Positions 32,153 to 43,641 of a stretch of 64,000 nucleotides of DNA are shown here, piece after piece. The stretch spans positions 50,617,783 through 50,681,782 of the forward strand of contig CM057228.1 in NCBI GenBank assembly GCA_029891385.1. The letters are read 5' to 3'. A program made the position numbers and the translations under genes. The first letter of the stretch is position 1. Each line of letters begins with the position of its first letter. The notes beneath the pieces were generated by a model. That model saw only the letters and a list, made by a program, of their open reading frames with translations. It did no database searches and was not told the DNA's origin. This DNA comes from Erythroxylum novogranatense. Taxonomy: Eukaryota; Streptophyta; Magnoliopsida; Malpighiales; Erythroxylaceae.

Positions 32153-35148
32153 GCTTGTTTTCTTTATTTTGAGGTTTAGATTGATTAAGTCCTTTTAGTT
32201 AGAATTTTTGTGTTTAGTTAATAGAAATAAATTGAAAGGGTTTAGTTAAAATTAGAATTTTAATAAGTTGGTGTAAGATTAATTTAGGAAGTTGCTTGGG
32301 TGTTTAAGGCTTAAGGCTTAGGAAATGGGCTTTTAGCCCATTTTACATGACAATTTAATGAAGAATGAAAGAATTAAAAGGAGAGAAAAAGGAAAGCAAA
32401 TGGATGATTTGTATGAATGTGAGAAGTGGGCAAAAATCATAAGGGAAGGAGGGCTTTTATTGAAGTGACGTAGTTTTGGTGAAGGCTTAGGTTATAAGTT
32501 AAAAATCAAAGTCTTTAGGCTTTTAAGTTAGAAACTCACGAAGCTTACAAGAGAAAGGAGAAAAAGAGAAGAGATTTTTGGCTATGTAAAGAGGAGAAGA
32601 AAAAGAAGAAAAGAGTAGGAGCTTTGTTGATTTATTGCTAGAGAAAGGAGAGTTGAAGAGTTTACTTAAGAAGAAAGAGGAAGAGGAAGAGGTTAATCCT
32701 TCTTAAAAGCAAAAGAGCAAGTTCGTGGGTTTTGACCTAAGGTAAGGAATTTTGGATTTCTTTGAGTTTTTTAGGTTAGTTTTAGTTTAAATGGCTTAGT
32801 TAAGGTATGGGTAAAGTTAGGTAGGTGTTTTTCCATACTTTCATACCCTTAGAAAATCCAATTTTGTTATTTTCTTATGCTTATGGGATAATCATGTTTA
32901 ATGAAGGTGAATTGAGGCATTGGGAGGAAGAAACAAGGCCTTTGGATCAATCTCAAAGTTAAAAGAATTAAGGTGGGTGGTTCTTTAATAATTGAGTAAT
33001 AAGTATATGGAACTTTTTATAATCAATGCTTTCTAATGACTTTGTTTTTGTGAATAATGTACTTTTTGTAATATGTTTAACTTGTAGATGTAATTCGTTG
33101 ATTGTGAATGCATGTTGAAATGATTGAATATTGGTTTCGGATAAAATGGATTTGTAAGGCCAGTTACGGCTAATACTTTCAAATTGTGTGAAATGTGTGC
33201 TATCTTTGGATTTGTGGTGGTCCATTCTGAGTCAGGTGCACCTGTCTATTATAGGCTTCTCCCGCCTGCCCACTAGTGGTCGTGGGGTTCTTTTTAAGAA
33301 CTCCTATTCGTTACGACTACATATGACTGCTTCGCGGAAATGTGTAGTACGTTCTGTTTCGAATCCACCCGAATCATTTTTCTGTGCTTATGTGATAGTT
33401 GAGTTGTAAATTGTTTATGTGATGATTTTTTGTAAAATGATCTTGTTGGTTGAAATGAGTAAATAATGGATTTTGCTTATTGCTTGTTTATTAAATTATC
33501 ACCCACGAGCCGTGGTGCTCACCCCATTTCCTCCACAGGTATTGAGCGAGAAACCGAGTCACCGCATCGGGATTGAGGCAACTCCGATGCAATTTTGCTT
33601 TTGAAGTTGTGTTTGAAGTTATATTTTTGAGAAAACAGATTTTAGGTCGCATTTTGGACCTTTATGTAATTTTTGCTACTTTCGATGTAAAAGGGTCAAA
33701 ATGCCCTCTAAAGTTTGTATTATTTATACTTTCTTTGTAAATGAAACAAAAGTATGGTTTTAGTGTAGCTTTGATACATGTTGTATGCTTGAGAATGTCA
33801 AAAGAAAAAAAAGAATGAATGAAAGCATGGAATTTGATAGATTGGAATTGAAGAAAGGCCTAGGAGTAAGATTACCTTGCGATTTGAGAATGTGTAGAAG
33901 TTTAGGAGTGTGTTGCTGCCTTGGAACATTGAATTCTTATGCAGGTTGTAGCAAAGGATTGAAAATTTGGGTTAGATGGAGAATAGGGGAGGTGCTGTAA
34001 ATTTTTTGTTAAAATTGGACAGCAACTTCACCTAGGGTTTAGAGTACTTTAGAGCTTGATTTAGCTTAGGTGGTCTTCTTGAACAATGTAGAAGATGATT
34101 AGATCTTTCCAATGACATAAAGTTTGTCATATTTGGACTTAAGATGAAAAAGTTATGAGAATGGAAAGGTTTCAGCCACTGTTGGAACCACTAGAATTTT
34201 GCAGCACCTTGAGAAGCCTTTTTCACCCTCTTAGAGACTGATCTGGCTTTTGCGTTCTTCACGAAAAATGTAGCTTATCTTCTCCTCTTATAATTTGATG
34301 TATGATTTGCAATGTTTGAATATGGGAGTAAGGAGTTATGAGCATTTGAAGATTGTTGTTACTGTTTATGCTGCAAAATTACTGTTCCATTGGCTAGTTT
34401 TTAGGCTGAAACTTCAAGTGGATTTTTACCCTCTTTAATGATTGAATTGATTTTTTTTATCTTCATGAAACTTGTAGATCTTCTTTTTATCTTTCCAACG
34501 AGGTATAATGTGTCATGTTTCGACTTGTGTGCTAAAAGATATGAATTTTCAAACTTTTGACATTGTGTAGGAAAACTTAGTTTTGGGCTGAAATTTTGAA
34601 GCAAATAATGACTCTTGTTATGGCTAAGGAGTATGGGAGCAAAAGTTATGATTTTGTAAAGTCTGAAATTTTCCTACAGATCCAGATTTCATCCTTAGGC
34701 GTGGCCACGCCTAGTTTCTAAATTTCTTAAACATGCCCACGCCTAATCTTTGAATGTCCTCCTCTTACTCTTTTGCTTGTAATTTGTTTTTTGTTTGGCT
34801 TCCGATTCACTCGACTTTTGAAGCATTGATTTTATAAGAAAAATTTCCTAGCCTTTCATATAAATCTTAGAATTTTTGGGGATCCGATTGAAGTGAGGTT
34901 CGTTTCTATTCGCCCTAGAGATATGGAATTTCCTTTTAGCTTAGGAATCGGATTTAGTTATGGGCCCTAAGCAAATTAATTTTACTTGTGGATAATTAGG
35001 GTGAATTTAGAAAGTTTTGTTCAGATGACAATAAATTAAGTTCAATTTGAAGTTTCTTTCGTGGTGAGGAATCCCTCCCTCGTGAGATGCGTGTCCGGAT
35101 GTCACGTTGGACGTCGAGCACGCGACTCACCAGGGAAGGGTTCCAACA
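32130..35148 (+). repeat. 3' LTR of element B (3019 bp)
   Basis: Complete, TGTTGGGCCCCGATTCGC...CCAACA, followed by the right TSD ATATG. Near-identical to the two parts of the 5' LTR. It contains the 18-bp palindrome at 34,696-34,713. Its layout ('CCCACGAGCCGTGGTGCTCACC' region near 33,505; 'AATGCCCTCTAAAG' near 33,700) follows that of LTR A, showing common descent. Confidence 0.92.
34696..34713. repeat. 18-bp perfect palindrome in 3' LTR of B
   Basis: TAGGCGTGGCCACGCCTA, identical to the copy at 26,787-26,804, with the half-copy GCCCACGCCTAA about 24 nt downstream. Confidence 0.9.
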
Positions 35149-35153
35149 ATATG

Positions 35154-36056
35154 CATCGTGGGTGAGTCAGTAAACTTTCAGTGCTGCTTTTACGGTGTGG
35201 AGAAAAGGGCATCGGATCGTAGATTGCCTACGAAGAGTAAAGGGAAGGATCTCACCACGAGTGCTCGAGGAGAGCAGAGACAGTGGGAATCAAACCAACT
35301 GCTGGGGTGGGCAGTTCTGGGTTAGTGAAGAAGCCTATTCCTCCAGGGAGACCAAGAGGGCAAGCTCAGGCTAGGGTGTTTGCCATGACATGGGAGGAAG
35401 CTGCAGTCGCACCAAAAGTTGTTACTGGTATGGCTCAGCTCTTTCATTATGATGTGTATGTGCTGTTTGATTCTGGTTCTACACATTCTTATGTGTCTAC
35501 AAGTGTGATTTTACCTGATATGCAGTCAGTTCTCTTAGATAATTTTCTACTTGTTAGCACTTTATTAGGGAAGAATGTCATTGTAAGCCGGATCTTTAGA
35601 GATTGCGAGCTTGTGATCGAGGGATCTAGTTTGGTAGTAGATCTGCTACCTCTAGATCTGAAGGGATTGGATGTTATTATCGGAATGGATGTAATGGAAA
35701 AGTATCGGGCGAAGCTTGATTGTGGTCGAAAGGAAGTAGAGTTTGATATGGGTGAAGGTCGAAAGGTAATTTTCAGAGGGGATAGAAAGGTGACACCGCC
35801 AAGACTTGTTTCAGTTTTGTTAGCTGATAAACTTATGGGAGGAGGCTGGGAAGCCTTCCTGGCATGTGCCAGGGATACCAGTGTAAAGGAGAGCAGGGTG
35901 GAGGATATTCCTATTGTGAGGGAATTCCTTATGTATTTCCTGAGGAGTTGCCCGGTTTGCCACTGGAGAGGGAGATTGAGTTTGTTATTGACCTGGCTCC
36001 CGGGACAGCTCCTATCTCTATTCCACCATACAGGATGGCTCCAGCTGAGCTGAAGG
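35154..36056 (+). pseudogene. Element A gag end (zinc knuckle) and aspartic protease
   Basis: Resumes A's gag after the B insertion: the zinc knuckle is split between 18,230-18,253 and 35,154 on ('...CEHCGN' then 'HRG'), and an in-frame TGA follows at 35,162. The frame 35,283-36,053 carries the protease: 'LFDSGSTHSYVSTS' (catalytic Asp about 35,468) and 'LKGLDVIIGMDVMEKYRAKLD' region. Near 35,925 the reading moves to the +1-shifted frame that continues as RT. The protease domain itself is whole. Confidence 0.87.
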
Positions 36057-36355
36057 AGCTTAAGGAGCAGTTAAAAGATTTATTAGAGAAAGGGTTTATT
36101 AGACCTAGTTCCTCACCTTGGGGAGCACCGGTCTTGTTTGTTAGAAAGAAAGATGGAACTTGGAGGATGTGCATCGATTACAGGAGGATTAACAAGGTGA
36201 CAGTGAAAAACAAGTATCCTCTGCCACAGATAGATGACTTGTTTGATCAGCTGCAGGGAGCAACGATCTTCTCTAAGATCGATCTCAGGTCTGGCTACTA
36301 TCAACTCAAGATTAAGGAGTCTGATGTGAGCAAGACAGCCTTTAGAACAAGGTAG
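35925..36355 (+). pseudogene. Element A reverse transcriptase, N-terminal part
   Basis: In the frame of 35,864-36,355: '[20 protein letters not shown]', '[20 protein letters not shown]', '[18 protein letters not shown]' and '[20 protein letters not shown]' as successive blocks, then the palm '[14 protein letters not shown]' with the first catalytic Asp. A TAG at 36,353 ('RTR*GHYEF') interrupts it where B also has TAG and an intact copy would be expected to have a Tyr codon. The same frame continues at 36,377. Standard Ty3/gypsy RT. Confidence 0.9.
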
Positions 36356-36376
36356 GGGCATTATGAATTTCTGGTT

Positions 36377-38035
36377 ATGCCGTTTGGACTGACCAATGTT
36401 CCTGCTGCTTTTATGGATCTGATGAACAGAGTTTTTAAGGAGTTTTTGGATCAGTTTGTTATCGTGTTCATCGATGACATTCTGGTGTATTCAAAGAGTG
36501 TAGGAGAACATGAACAACATTTGAGAATAGTATTGCAGCGGTTGAGAGAAAGAGAGCTCTATGCTAAATTCACTAAATGTGAATTTTGGCTTCATGAAGT
36601 AGGTTTCCTTGGCCACATTATTTCTCAGAATGGGGTGCATGTAGATCCAAAGAAGATTGAAGCAGTGGTGAATTGGCATGCCCCAACGATAGTAACGGAA
36701 GTGAGGAGCTTTCTGGGTTTAGCAGGCTATTATCGGAGATTCGTAGAGGGATTCTCAATAATAGCTACTCCTTTGACCAAGTTATTAAGGAAGAACCAGA
36801 AGTTTATCTGGAGTGATGAGTGTCAACGGAGTTTTGAGGAGCTCAAGCATAGATTGACAAGTGCTCTAGTATTGACTTTGCCTACAGCAGAAGGAAGTTA
36901 TACAGTGTATAGTGATGTTTCTAGAAAGGGGTTAGGATGTGTGCTTATGCAGGGAGATAAGGTGATAGCATATGCCTCACGGCAGCTAAAACCTTATGAG
37001 GTGAATTATCTGACCCACGATCTGGAATTAGCAGCTGTGATCTTTGCATTGAAGATATGGAGGCATTATCTGTATGGAGTGCAAACTAGGATCTTCACAG
37101 ATCACAAAAGTCTTAAATACTTCTTAAGTCAGAAGGAGCTGAATTTGAGACAGAGAAGGTGGATTGAGCTACTTAAAGATTATGACCTGTTCATTGAATA
37201 TCATCCAGGTAAGGCAAATGTTGTTGCGGATGCTTTAAGCAGGAAGTCTTCCATAGCATATGTTCAGACAGGGTATCTACCGCTACTGGAAGAGATGGCT
37301 AAGCTCAGGATCAGCTTAAAGCATGAGGAGACTGGTTGTATGATTGCTACATTTAGGGTGAGACCTATCCTTAGGGAAAAAGTGAAAGAGTTGCAAGTTC
37401 AGGATGCAGAACTAGGAAAGCTGCGAGAAGAGATTCAGGAGGGTAAGAAGTCCAATATGATGGTAAGTGATGATGGACTCCTGACAGTCGGGAATAGACT
37501 TTGTATTCCAGATGTCATAGAGGTGAAGAATGAGATTCTAGATGAGGCACACAATGCGCCTTATGCTATGCATCCAGGTAGCACCAGGATGTATAGGGAT
37601 CTCAAGGAACACTTCTGGTGGAGAGGTATGAAGAGGGATATGGCCGAGTATGTGAGTAAGTGTCTAGTGTGTCAGCAAGTTAAGGCTGAACACCAGGCAC
37701 CTTCAGGTCAGTTGAGGCCATTGCCTATTCCAGAGTGGAAGTGGCAGAAAGTGACAATGGATTTTCTGATGGGATTGCCTAAGACTAGTAAAAGGCATGA
37801 TGCCATATGGGTGATTGTGGATAGATTGACAAAATCAGCCCATTTTCTAGCAATTAGACAGACTGATCCTTTGCATGTGCTAGCTAGGAAGTACATTGAT
37901 GAAGTTGTGAGATTGCATGGGATCCCGGATTCAATTGTATCTGATAGAGATCCTCGTTTTACATCGAGATTTTGGGGGGTTTGCAGAAGCTTTAGTACTA
38001 AGTTGAGTTTCAAAGATCGCTTTCCATCCTCGTAA
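36377..38035 (+). pseudogene. Element A RT, RNase H and integrase N-terminal part (552 codons open)
   Basis: Longest open frame of the window. RT: '[20 protein letters not shown]', catalytic '[11 protein letters not shown]' (about residue 30-40), thumb '[16 protein letters not shown]'. RNase H (residues about 165-280): '[17 protein letters not shown]', '[20 protein letters not shown]', '[13 protein letters not shown]'. Integrase HHCC: '[19 protein letters not shown]' to '[12 protein letters not shown]' (residues about 395-445); core with '[20 protein letters not shown]' and '[13 protein letters not shown]' (first two catalytic Asp). The frame breaks at 37,975-38,035 just before the catalytic Glu, in a stretch where B is intact ('cagcactgc' and 'cctcagacc' in B read 'caaagatcgc' and 'cctcgtaacc' here). 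Confidence 0.92.
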
Positions 38036-38049
38036 CCGATGGTCAATCT

Positions 38050-38862
38050 GAGAGGACCATTCGGACCCTAGAGGGAATGCTCAGGGCATGTGTGATGGAC
38101 TTTAGAAGAGCATGGGATGAACACTTGCCTCTGATTGAATTTGCCTACAATAATTCATATCATTCGAGCATTCAGATGGCGTCGTATGAGGCTCTATATG
38201 GGAGGAAATGTAGGACTCCAGTGTGTTGGGATGAAGAAGGAGACAGGAAGCTATTGGGTCCAGAGTTGATTCAGATGACTATTGATAAGGTCAACTTGAT
38301 TAAGCAAAGGTCAAGGCACTCAGACGTAATGAAAAGTTATGAAGATGCTCATAGGAAGGAAATGGAGTATGAGGTAGGCGAGAAAGTTTTTCTAAAGACT
38401 TCTCCTTGGAAAGGGATTCTGAGATTTGGGAGAAAGGGTAAGCTGAGTCCAAGGTATGTGGGGCCTTATAAGATTCTGGAGAGAATTGGTCCTTTGGCGT
38501 ACAAGTTAGCTTTGCCTCCTGAGCTCTCACAAATTCATGATGTCTTTCATGTCTCTATGTTAAGGAGTTGCCGATCTGATCCTTCTCATGTCATTCAAGC
38601 TGATGAAGTTCAGTTGAGTGCTGACTTGAGTTATGAGGAGTTTCCAGTGCAGATCTTAGATACCAAAGAGAAGGTTTTGAGGAATAAGACAGTGCAGCTA
38701 GTCAAGGTTTTATGGAGGAATCATTCAGTGGAAGAGGCCACGTGGGAGCCATTGGAAGCTATGAAGGAAAAGTATCCCCAGCTCTTCAGTATGTCAGGTA
38801 CGAATTTCGAGGACGAAATTCTTTTAAGAGAGGGAGAAATGTTGGGCCCCGATGGAAATTAA
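38050..38862 (+). pseudogene. Element A integrase C-terminal part with chromodomain
   Basis: Open from 38,077 (in phase from about 38,040) to 38,862. Begins around the catalytic-Glu block ('SERTIRTLEGMLRACVMDF'), then '[19 protein letters not shown]', a small indel-rich spot at 38,305-38,335, the '[19 protein letters not shown]' block and the chromodomain '[20 protein letters not shown]' (38,695-38,760). It ends after 'FEDEILLREGE', which is encoded by the polypurine tract, with the stop codon 20 nt inside the 3' LTR. Confidence 0.9.
38822..38839 (+). other. Polypurine tract of element A
   Basis: TTAAGAGAGGGAGAAA directly before the 3' LTR, overlapping the 3' end of the integrase frame; equivalent to 32,112-32,129 in B. 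Confidence 0.85.
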
Positions 38863-41800
38863 ATGTGGGATTAGTTTAAATTAGAGTTAAATTGTTGTTA
38901 GAAATTGAATGGAATAAAATGGCTTGAGGGTATTTTGGGAAGTTTATATATGTTCTAAGAGTCTAAGCTTTGAATGAGGGATAGATGAGTCTTTGATTAG
39001 TCCATTTAAAACCAAAAGGAAGAGAAGTAATGGTGGAGTCGTGCATGTAGGAGGAAGAAGCAAAATTTTATCAAGAAAGGAATGATTTTACCAAAACTAC
39101 GTAGTTTTGGACAAGTGAGGCTTAAGTTTTTAAGTTAAGAAGGCATGTGTTAGGCTATTAGAAGGGTGAGTCACGAAATTTCTAGAAAGGGAGAGGGAGA
39201 GTTTTGTGTATGTAGAAGAAGAAGAAGAAGAAGAAGAAGGAGAAGAAGAAGAAGAGGAAGAAGAGACTTAGGTTTTTAGAATTTTCTTGCATGGTGAAGA
39301 GTAGTAGAGGGCTTAAGAAGGAGAAGAGAAAGAAAGGTTTAAGAGTTTATCAAGCCAAGAGGGAGAGCAATTTTCGTGGGTCTCCTTTCAAGGTAAGAAA
39401 AATGATAAATTCTTTGGGTTTATGAGTGGGTTTTGATGCTTAGAGCTTGGGTAAGGTTTGGGTTAAGTTAGATAGGTTTAATTTCCATGTTTTTCTCTCC
39501 TAGGTTTGTTTAATTTTGGGATATCCCATGTTAATTGGATTATATTTGGCTAATGAAGGTGAAGAGAGGTTAGTAGAACAAGAAGCAAGATCAATTGATC
39601 AAATTCAAGGCTAAAGGTTTAAGGTGGGTAATTTCTTAATGATTGAGTTAATGAACTTGTTAAAGTTCTATAATAAATGCTATTAAATACTATTGAATGC
39701 TTTGAAATGATTTATCCATATTGCTTGTATTTTCTTGAAATGGTTTGAATATATATATGACATATGAAAATGTGTATATGATTGTTGAACAAGTGAAAAT
39801 AGATTTGAATGGCAATTATGTGAAAATGGATGTTGCAAGGTTCATTGAGGACTAATGTGTATAAAATGCATGAATGATGTGATATGCATGTTTCTATGGG
39901 TTTAGGGTGGTCCTTTATGTGATAGGTGCACCTATATAGGCTTTTCCCGCCTGCCCGCAAGTGGCTATGGAGTTCCTCACGGACTCCCTCATGTGTTCAC
40001 GGCTACACATGACCGTTATACGGAAGTGTGTAGTACGTCCTGTTGGACCCACCCGAAAACCAATTTATGTGTGACTATATTATGTGCTGTCTAAGTTGTT
40101 CTTGTGTGATATATTGTTTTATAATTTTCTTTGATCATTTGATATTAATGAAGAGATGGTTTATGACAAAGAGGTTTAGTTCAATTTTTTGAGAATAAAT
40201 TAATAAAGGATTTTGTCATGTTTATTCTTAGTTATTAAGTTTTTACCCACGGAGCCGTCGAGCTCACCCCCCATTTTCCCCTCCACCGGTCATGAGCGAG
40301 AAACCGAGGCATTACTTCGATGCAATTTTTGGTTTTTGAAATCATATGTTTGAAACCAAGGCTTTAAATAGCATTTTGGAATGTATTTTGTACTTTGGTT
40401 CTTGAAACTATGATGTAATTGGGCTAAAATGCCCTCTAAAGCTTTGTAATAACTTTGAATTTCATGTAAATGCAAGATTGCTGACTTTCAATTGTAATTT
40501 ATGTAATTTGCTTATGTTTTATGTAATTTATGTAATTTGTTTATGTTTTATACACATGCATCATTGTATAGCTATATTTGACAAAAAGAAGGTTTGAGTT
40601 TGCATGTTTTGCATTTGGAATGGAATAGAAGTTTAAGAGTGTGGTTGTTGCCTTGAAATTGAGTTTGGAGATACTTTTGGGATTGATTTATGCTATGTGA
40701 AGTTGGATATTGAGTTTTATGCAGGTGGTGGAGCTAGGATTGAAGTTTTGGCTAGTTGTATTTTCAAGGGAAGTTTTGTCAAATTTTCCTAAAATTTGAT
40801 TGAAACTTCACTTGAGATTTAGTCCCTCTTAGGGCTTGAATTGGATCGGGAAGTCTGTTTGAAGTTTGTATTAGAGGTTCATATCTTTCCAATGACATAT
40901 AATGTGTCTCATTTGGACTTAGGATCAAAAAGTTATGAGGTTTAGAACACATTCAGTCACTGTTCAATTAGCTATGTTACTGTTTCATTGGATCTTTTAT
41001 GGACAGTGCCTTTGAGTGGCTTTTTACCTTGCTTAATTATAGAATTAACATTTCCATCCTTCAGAAGAGTTTTAGAGCATCTAGTTATCTTTCCATTGAG
41101 GTATAATATGTAATTATTAGAATTTGGAGTAAGAAGTTATAAGAATGGGAAGATAACAACTAAAGTCATGCTTGTTGTTCATATAGCTTATGAAGTTATG
41201 ATAACCTTGATGACAAATGATTGAAATCCATGGTTTGATGAACCCATTCAATTTAGAAATTGTGATTTTGGTGAGTTGAACTTGGAGTATAAAGTGTTTA
41301 GATTTTGGAATGAGTAAATTTGGAAGTGTATAAATGGTTATGAAGTTAGGTTGAAGATTGAGATGCATTGGAAGAAGATTTGAAGTTTTGTAAATTTGCA
41401 TGTCCGTTAAACGGACAGCCTCGGATGTAAAAACACCCCTTCCCTTGCCCGTGTCCGTTAAACGGACTTGCATGTCCGTTTAAAGGACATTTGCGAACCA
41501 TTTGGGACCCTTTCACCCGTACCTGTCCGTTTAACGGACAGATACGAGAAAGATGGTGGATTTTGGAATTTTTAGAGGCCGATTCTCGTTTGTGGTCTTC
41601 ATGAAAGTTGTATATCTAGATGTCTACTTTCTAATGGTACCAAAACGAAAGAATTCTGATTTATAGATCAAAAGTTATGGTAATCGCGCCAAAAGATGTT
41701 CAAATTGATTTAGGATGTGAACATACTTGATTCTTTTGGGCATAAATTCCTCATCCGACCTCCAATTGAGACGAGGCTTGAACCATTCGATTCCTAAGAC

Positions 41801-42229
41801 ATATATTTTTCTTTCCACAAAAATTGGTAACATTTAGAGTCAAATTGCAAAAGTTTTCATTAAATTAATGAGAGGTCAGTTTGAAGATCATATTTTGAGT
41901 ATGAGCTCTGTTAGGCTTTTTGAGCATAACTTGAGTTATATAACTCCGTTTGAGGTGATTCTTGTCACAAAACGAACTCGAGGCATAGAGCTACAATTTA
42001 TATGAAGAAGTCAACTTATGATTTTGATGTTTAAATAGTGTGCGCTCACCACGAATATGGAGTTATAGCTAAGGACCTTGAAAGGTTAATAGCACAAGGT
42101 TTATGATTATGCAGTTTTAATAAAGAAACAAGTTTTCCATCGTGGTGAGGAATCCCTCCCTCGTGGGATGCGCGTCCAGATGTCACGAAGGACGTCGGAC
42201 CCGTGTCTCACCGGGGTGGGGTTCCAACA
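38840..42229 (+). repeat. 3' LTR of element A (3390 bp)
   Basis: TGTTGGGCCCCGATGG...CCAACA. It joins the first 12-13 bases of the LTR directly to the sequence found 100 bp in at 13,572 of the 5' LTR, a deletion of about 90 bp near the start. Otherwise it follows the 5' LTR closely with scattered substitutions, a different GAA-repeat length (39,215-39,262) and fewer palindrome copies. Confidence 0.92.
41402..41539. repeat. Four copies of the GTCCGTTTAACGGAC palindrome in 3' LTR of A
   Basis: At 41,402-41,416, 41,453-41,467, 41,474-41,488 and 41,525-41,539. Two of the three pairs present in the 5' LTR are reduced to single copies here, as expected from recombination between pair members. Confidence 0.88.
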
Positions 42230-43641
42230 CATATGTGATTTTAGGCACAATTCAAAAGCAAGGAAGCTAAATTGAATCGAAAGCATGATATTTGGGTCAT
42301 TTTTCAAAGATTAATTTTTACTTGTCTTGATAGAGTGAGAAGAAAAAAATTAAAATAAAATAAAATAAAAAATGCAAAGAATGTGAGCTACATGGATTAC
42401 ACACTCAAATTATCTTTAACATGAAATTATGTAAGACATTAATTTAATCAATCTCACGGCTATTGGAGAGAATAAAAAGGCAAAGCTAAAGATCTAAATG
42501 TAGCGTAGTAGGTGGAAGCATGTAGAAAAAATGACACTATAGCAAAGGCCAAAATGCAAACACTTAACGTCTACGTTTCATGCAAACAACGTCTACAAAA
42601 TGCAGAAGTTTAATAGGTGCATTTATTTTAAATGGAGAAGTGTATAGTAGAGGTGCACCAGGAATTAAAATCAGAAATAGAGAGAACACTAGCAGTACCT
42701 TGAGACAGAGAAAGAGGGAGGAACTACAGGAGGGTTTTGACTGGGGTTATTCAATGGGACTGAAGCATTTTTTTGGGAGAGACCCATGAAGGGCTAGACA
42801 TCCTGATACTAGTTCGGAGGTGACATTGACCCCGACGACCCAAGTTAAGTGTATCTCACTATTTTTGTTGTTCCTTTCTTTCATTAAAAATTGATTGTGT
42901 TATCCTATCTTAATTGATTTGGGTTTTGTGTGTAGATAATCATATTCTTGTTATTGTTCAATTTTTTGTGTATGAACTCATTGGGTATTATGAAAGGATG
43001 ATTTTAATGCATTCATTGAATCATTTATTTGCTAACCCATTGCTAGAATTTTAATATAATCTGTAATTGTTATGTTGAAATTCATGTGTAATGACTAATG
43101 ATTCGTAATCATTAGGGATATCATAACCTAGGTTAAATGACACATCGTATGTGGTTGTTGCCTTGATTAATAGGTTTTTCTAATTCAAAATCCTACTGCC
43201 TAATTAAATTTAGATATCATATCCTAGATTATTTGGTGGTCAGGTTTAATTAATGATTATATCTTGATTAAACACTACCTAAGGAAAAACTCAGGTTAAT
43301 TATTAACCCACAATTAATAGTTGCTAGGAGAGGTCAGAGAACACAAATCAATGAAATATGTTTAATTAGGGTTTAGGCTGAGATTGAACCAAAGAATCGA
43401 GTCTTTATAAAATTCCCCACTTTTATCATTTTTTACATGCTTTCTTTACATTGCTTTTTTTTAGTTATTTTAGCTTTATTTTATTTTTTTATTTCTAGAC
43501 CTAAACCCCATAAACCTAAACACCAATTAATTTCATTTCAACAATTTTACACACTCTTTGTGGGATCGACCTAGACTCACTATTGTTATAGCAGTAGTCT
43601 AGTTTTTATTTTGACTAGCGTTATGATGCACTATCATTTAC

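Larger units (their letters stand above)
18254..35148 (+). mobile_element. Ty3/gypsy chromovirus 'B', nested in A, interrupted by C
   Basis: LTRs begin TGTTGGGCCCCGATTCGC and end CCAACA. The 5' LTR is in two parts (18,254-18,966 and about 26,468-27,238) because copia element C entered it; the 3' LTR (32,130-35,148) is whole. A perfect ATATG duplication (18,249-18,253 and 35,149-35,153) marks insertion into element A's gag. The internal region is 27,239-32,129, about 4.9 kb, with gag, protease, RT, RNase H, integrase and chromodomain. It is a close relative of A with a different LTR. Several internal stretches (28,300-28,740, 29,100-29,680, 30,160-30,780) are much more disrupted than their neighbours. 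Confidence 0.92.
13473..42229 (+). mobile_element. Ty3/gypsy chromovirus 'A' (Tekay/Del-like), interrupted by B
   Basis: Two LTRs (13,473-16,975 and 38,840-42,229) begin TGTTGGGC and end CCAACA. The flanks ACTCATA|TGTTGG and CCAACA|CATATG give a 4-bp duplication CATA (CATAT if one T has been lost). Without the nested element B the internal region is about 5.0 kb and the whole element about 11.9 kb, with the order gag, protease, RT, RNase H, integrase, chromodomain. Chromodomain plus LTRs of more than 3 kb fits the Tekay/Del branch of plant chromoviruses. The LTRs are very similar to each other, so insertion was fairly recent; an exact age needs an alignment. Confidence 0.92.
13384..43636 (+). 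mobile_element. Solo LTR 'F' (same family as element E), split by the A nest
   Basis: The LTR is in two parts, 13,384-13,472 and 42,230-43,636, about 1.49 kb when joined. It begins TGATAGGTGCTTAATTG (E: TGATATGTGTTTAATTG) and ends ATGCACTATCA. It is flanked by a perfect 5-bp duplication TTTAC (13,379-13,383 and 43,637-43,641). The right end is followed directly by host DNA and not by a primer-binding site, so F is a solo LTR left by LTR-LTR recombination before element A inserted into it. Homology to the E 5' LTR (48,424-49,781) runs through the whole right part. Confidence 0.85.

Noticed and set aside
42230..42234. A perfect 5-bp duplication CATAT for element A
   Set aside because: The left flank reads CATA directly before TGTTGG; only 4 bp are certain unless one T was lost.
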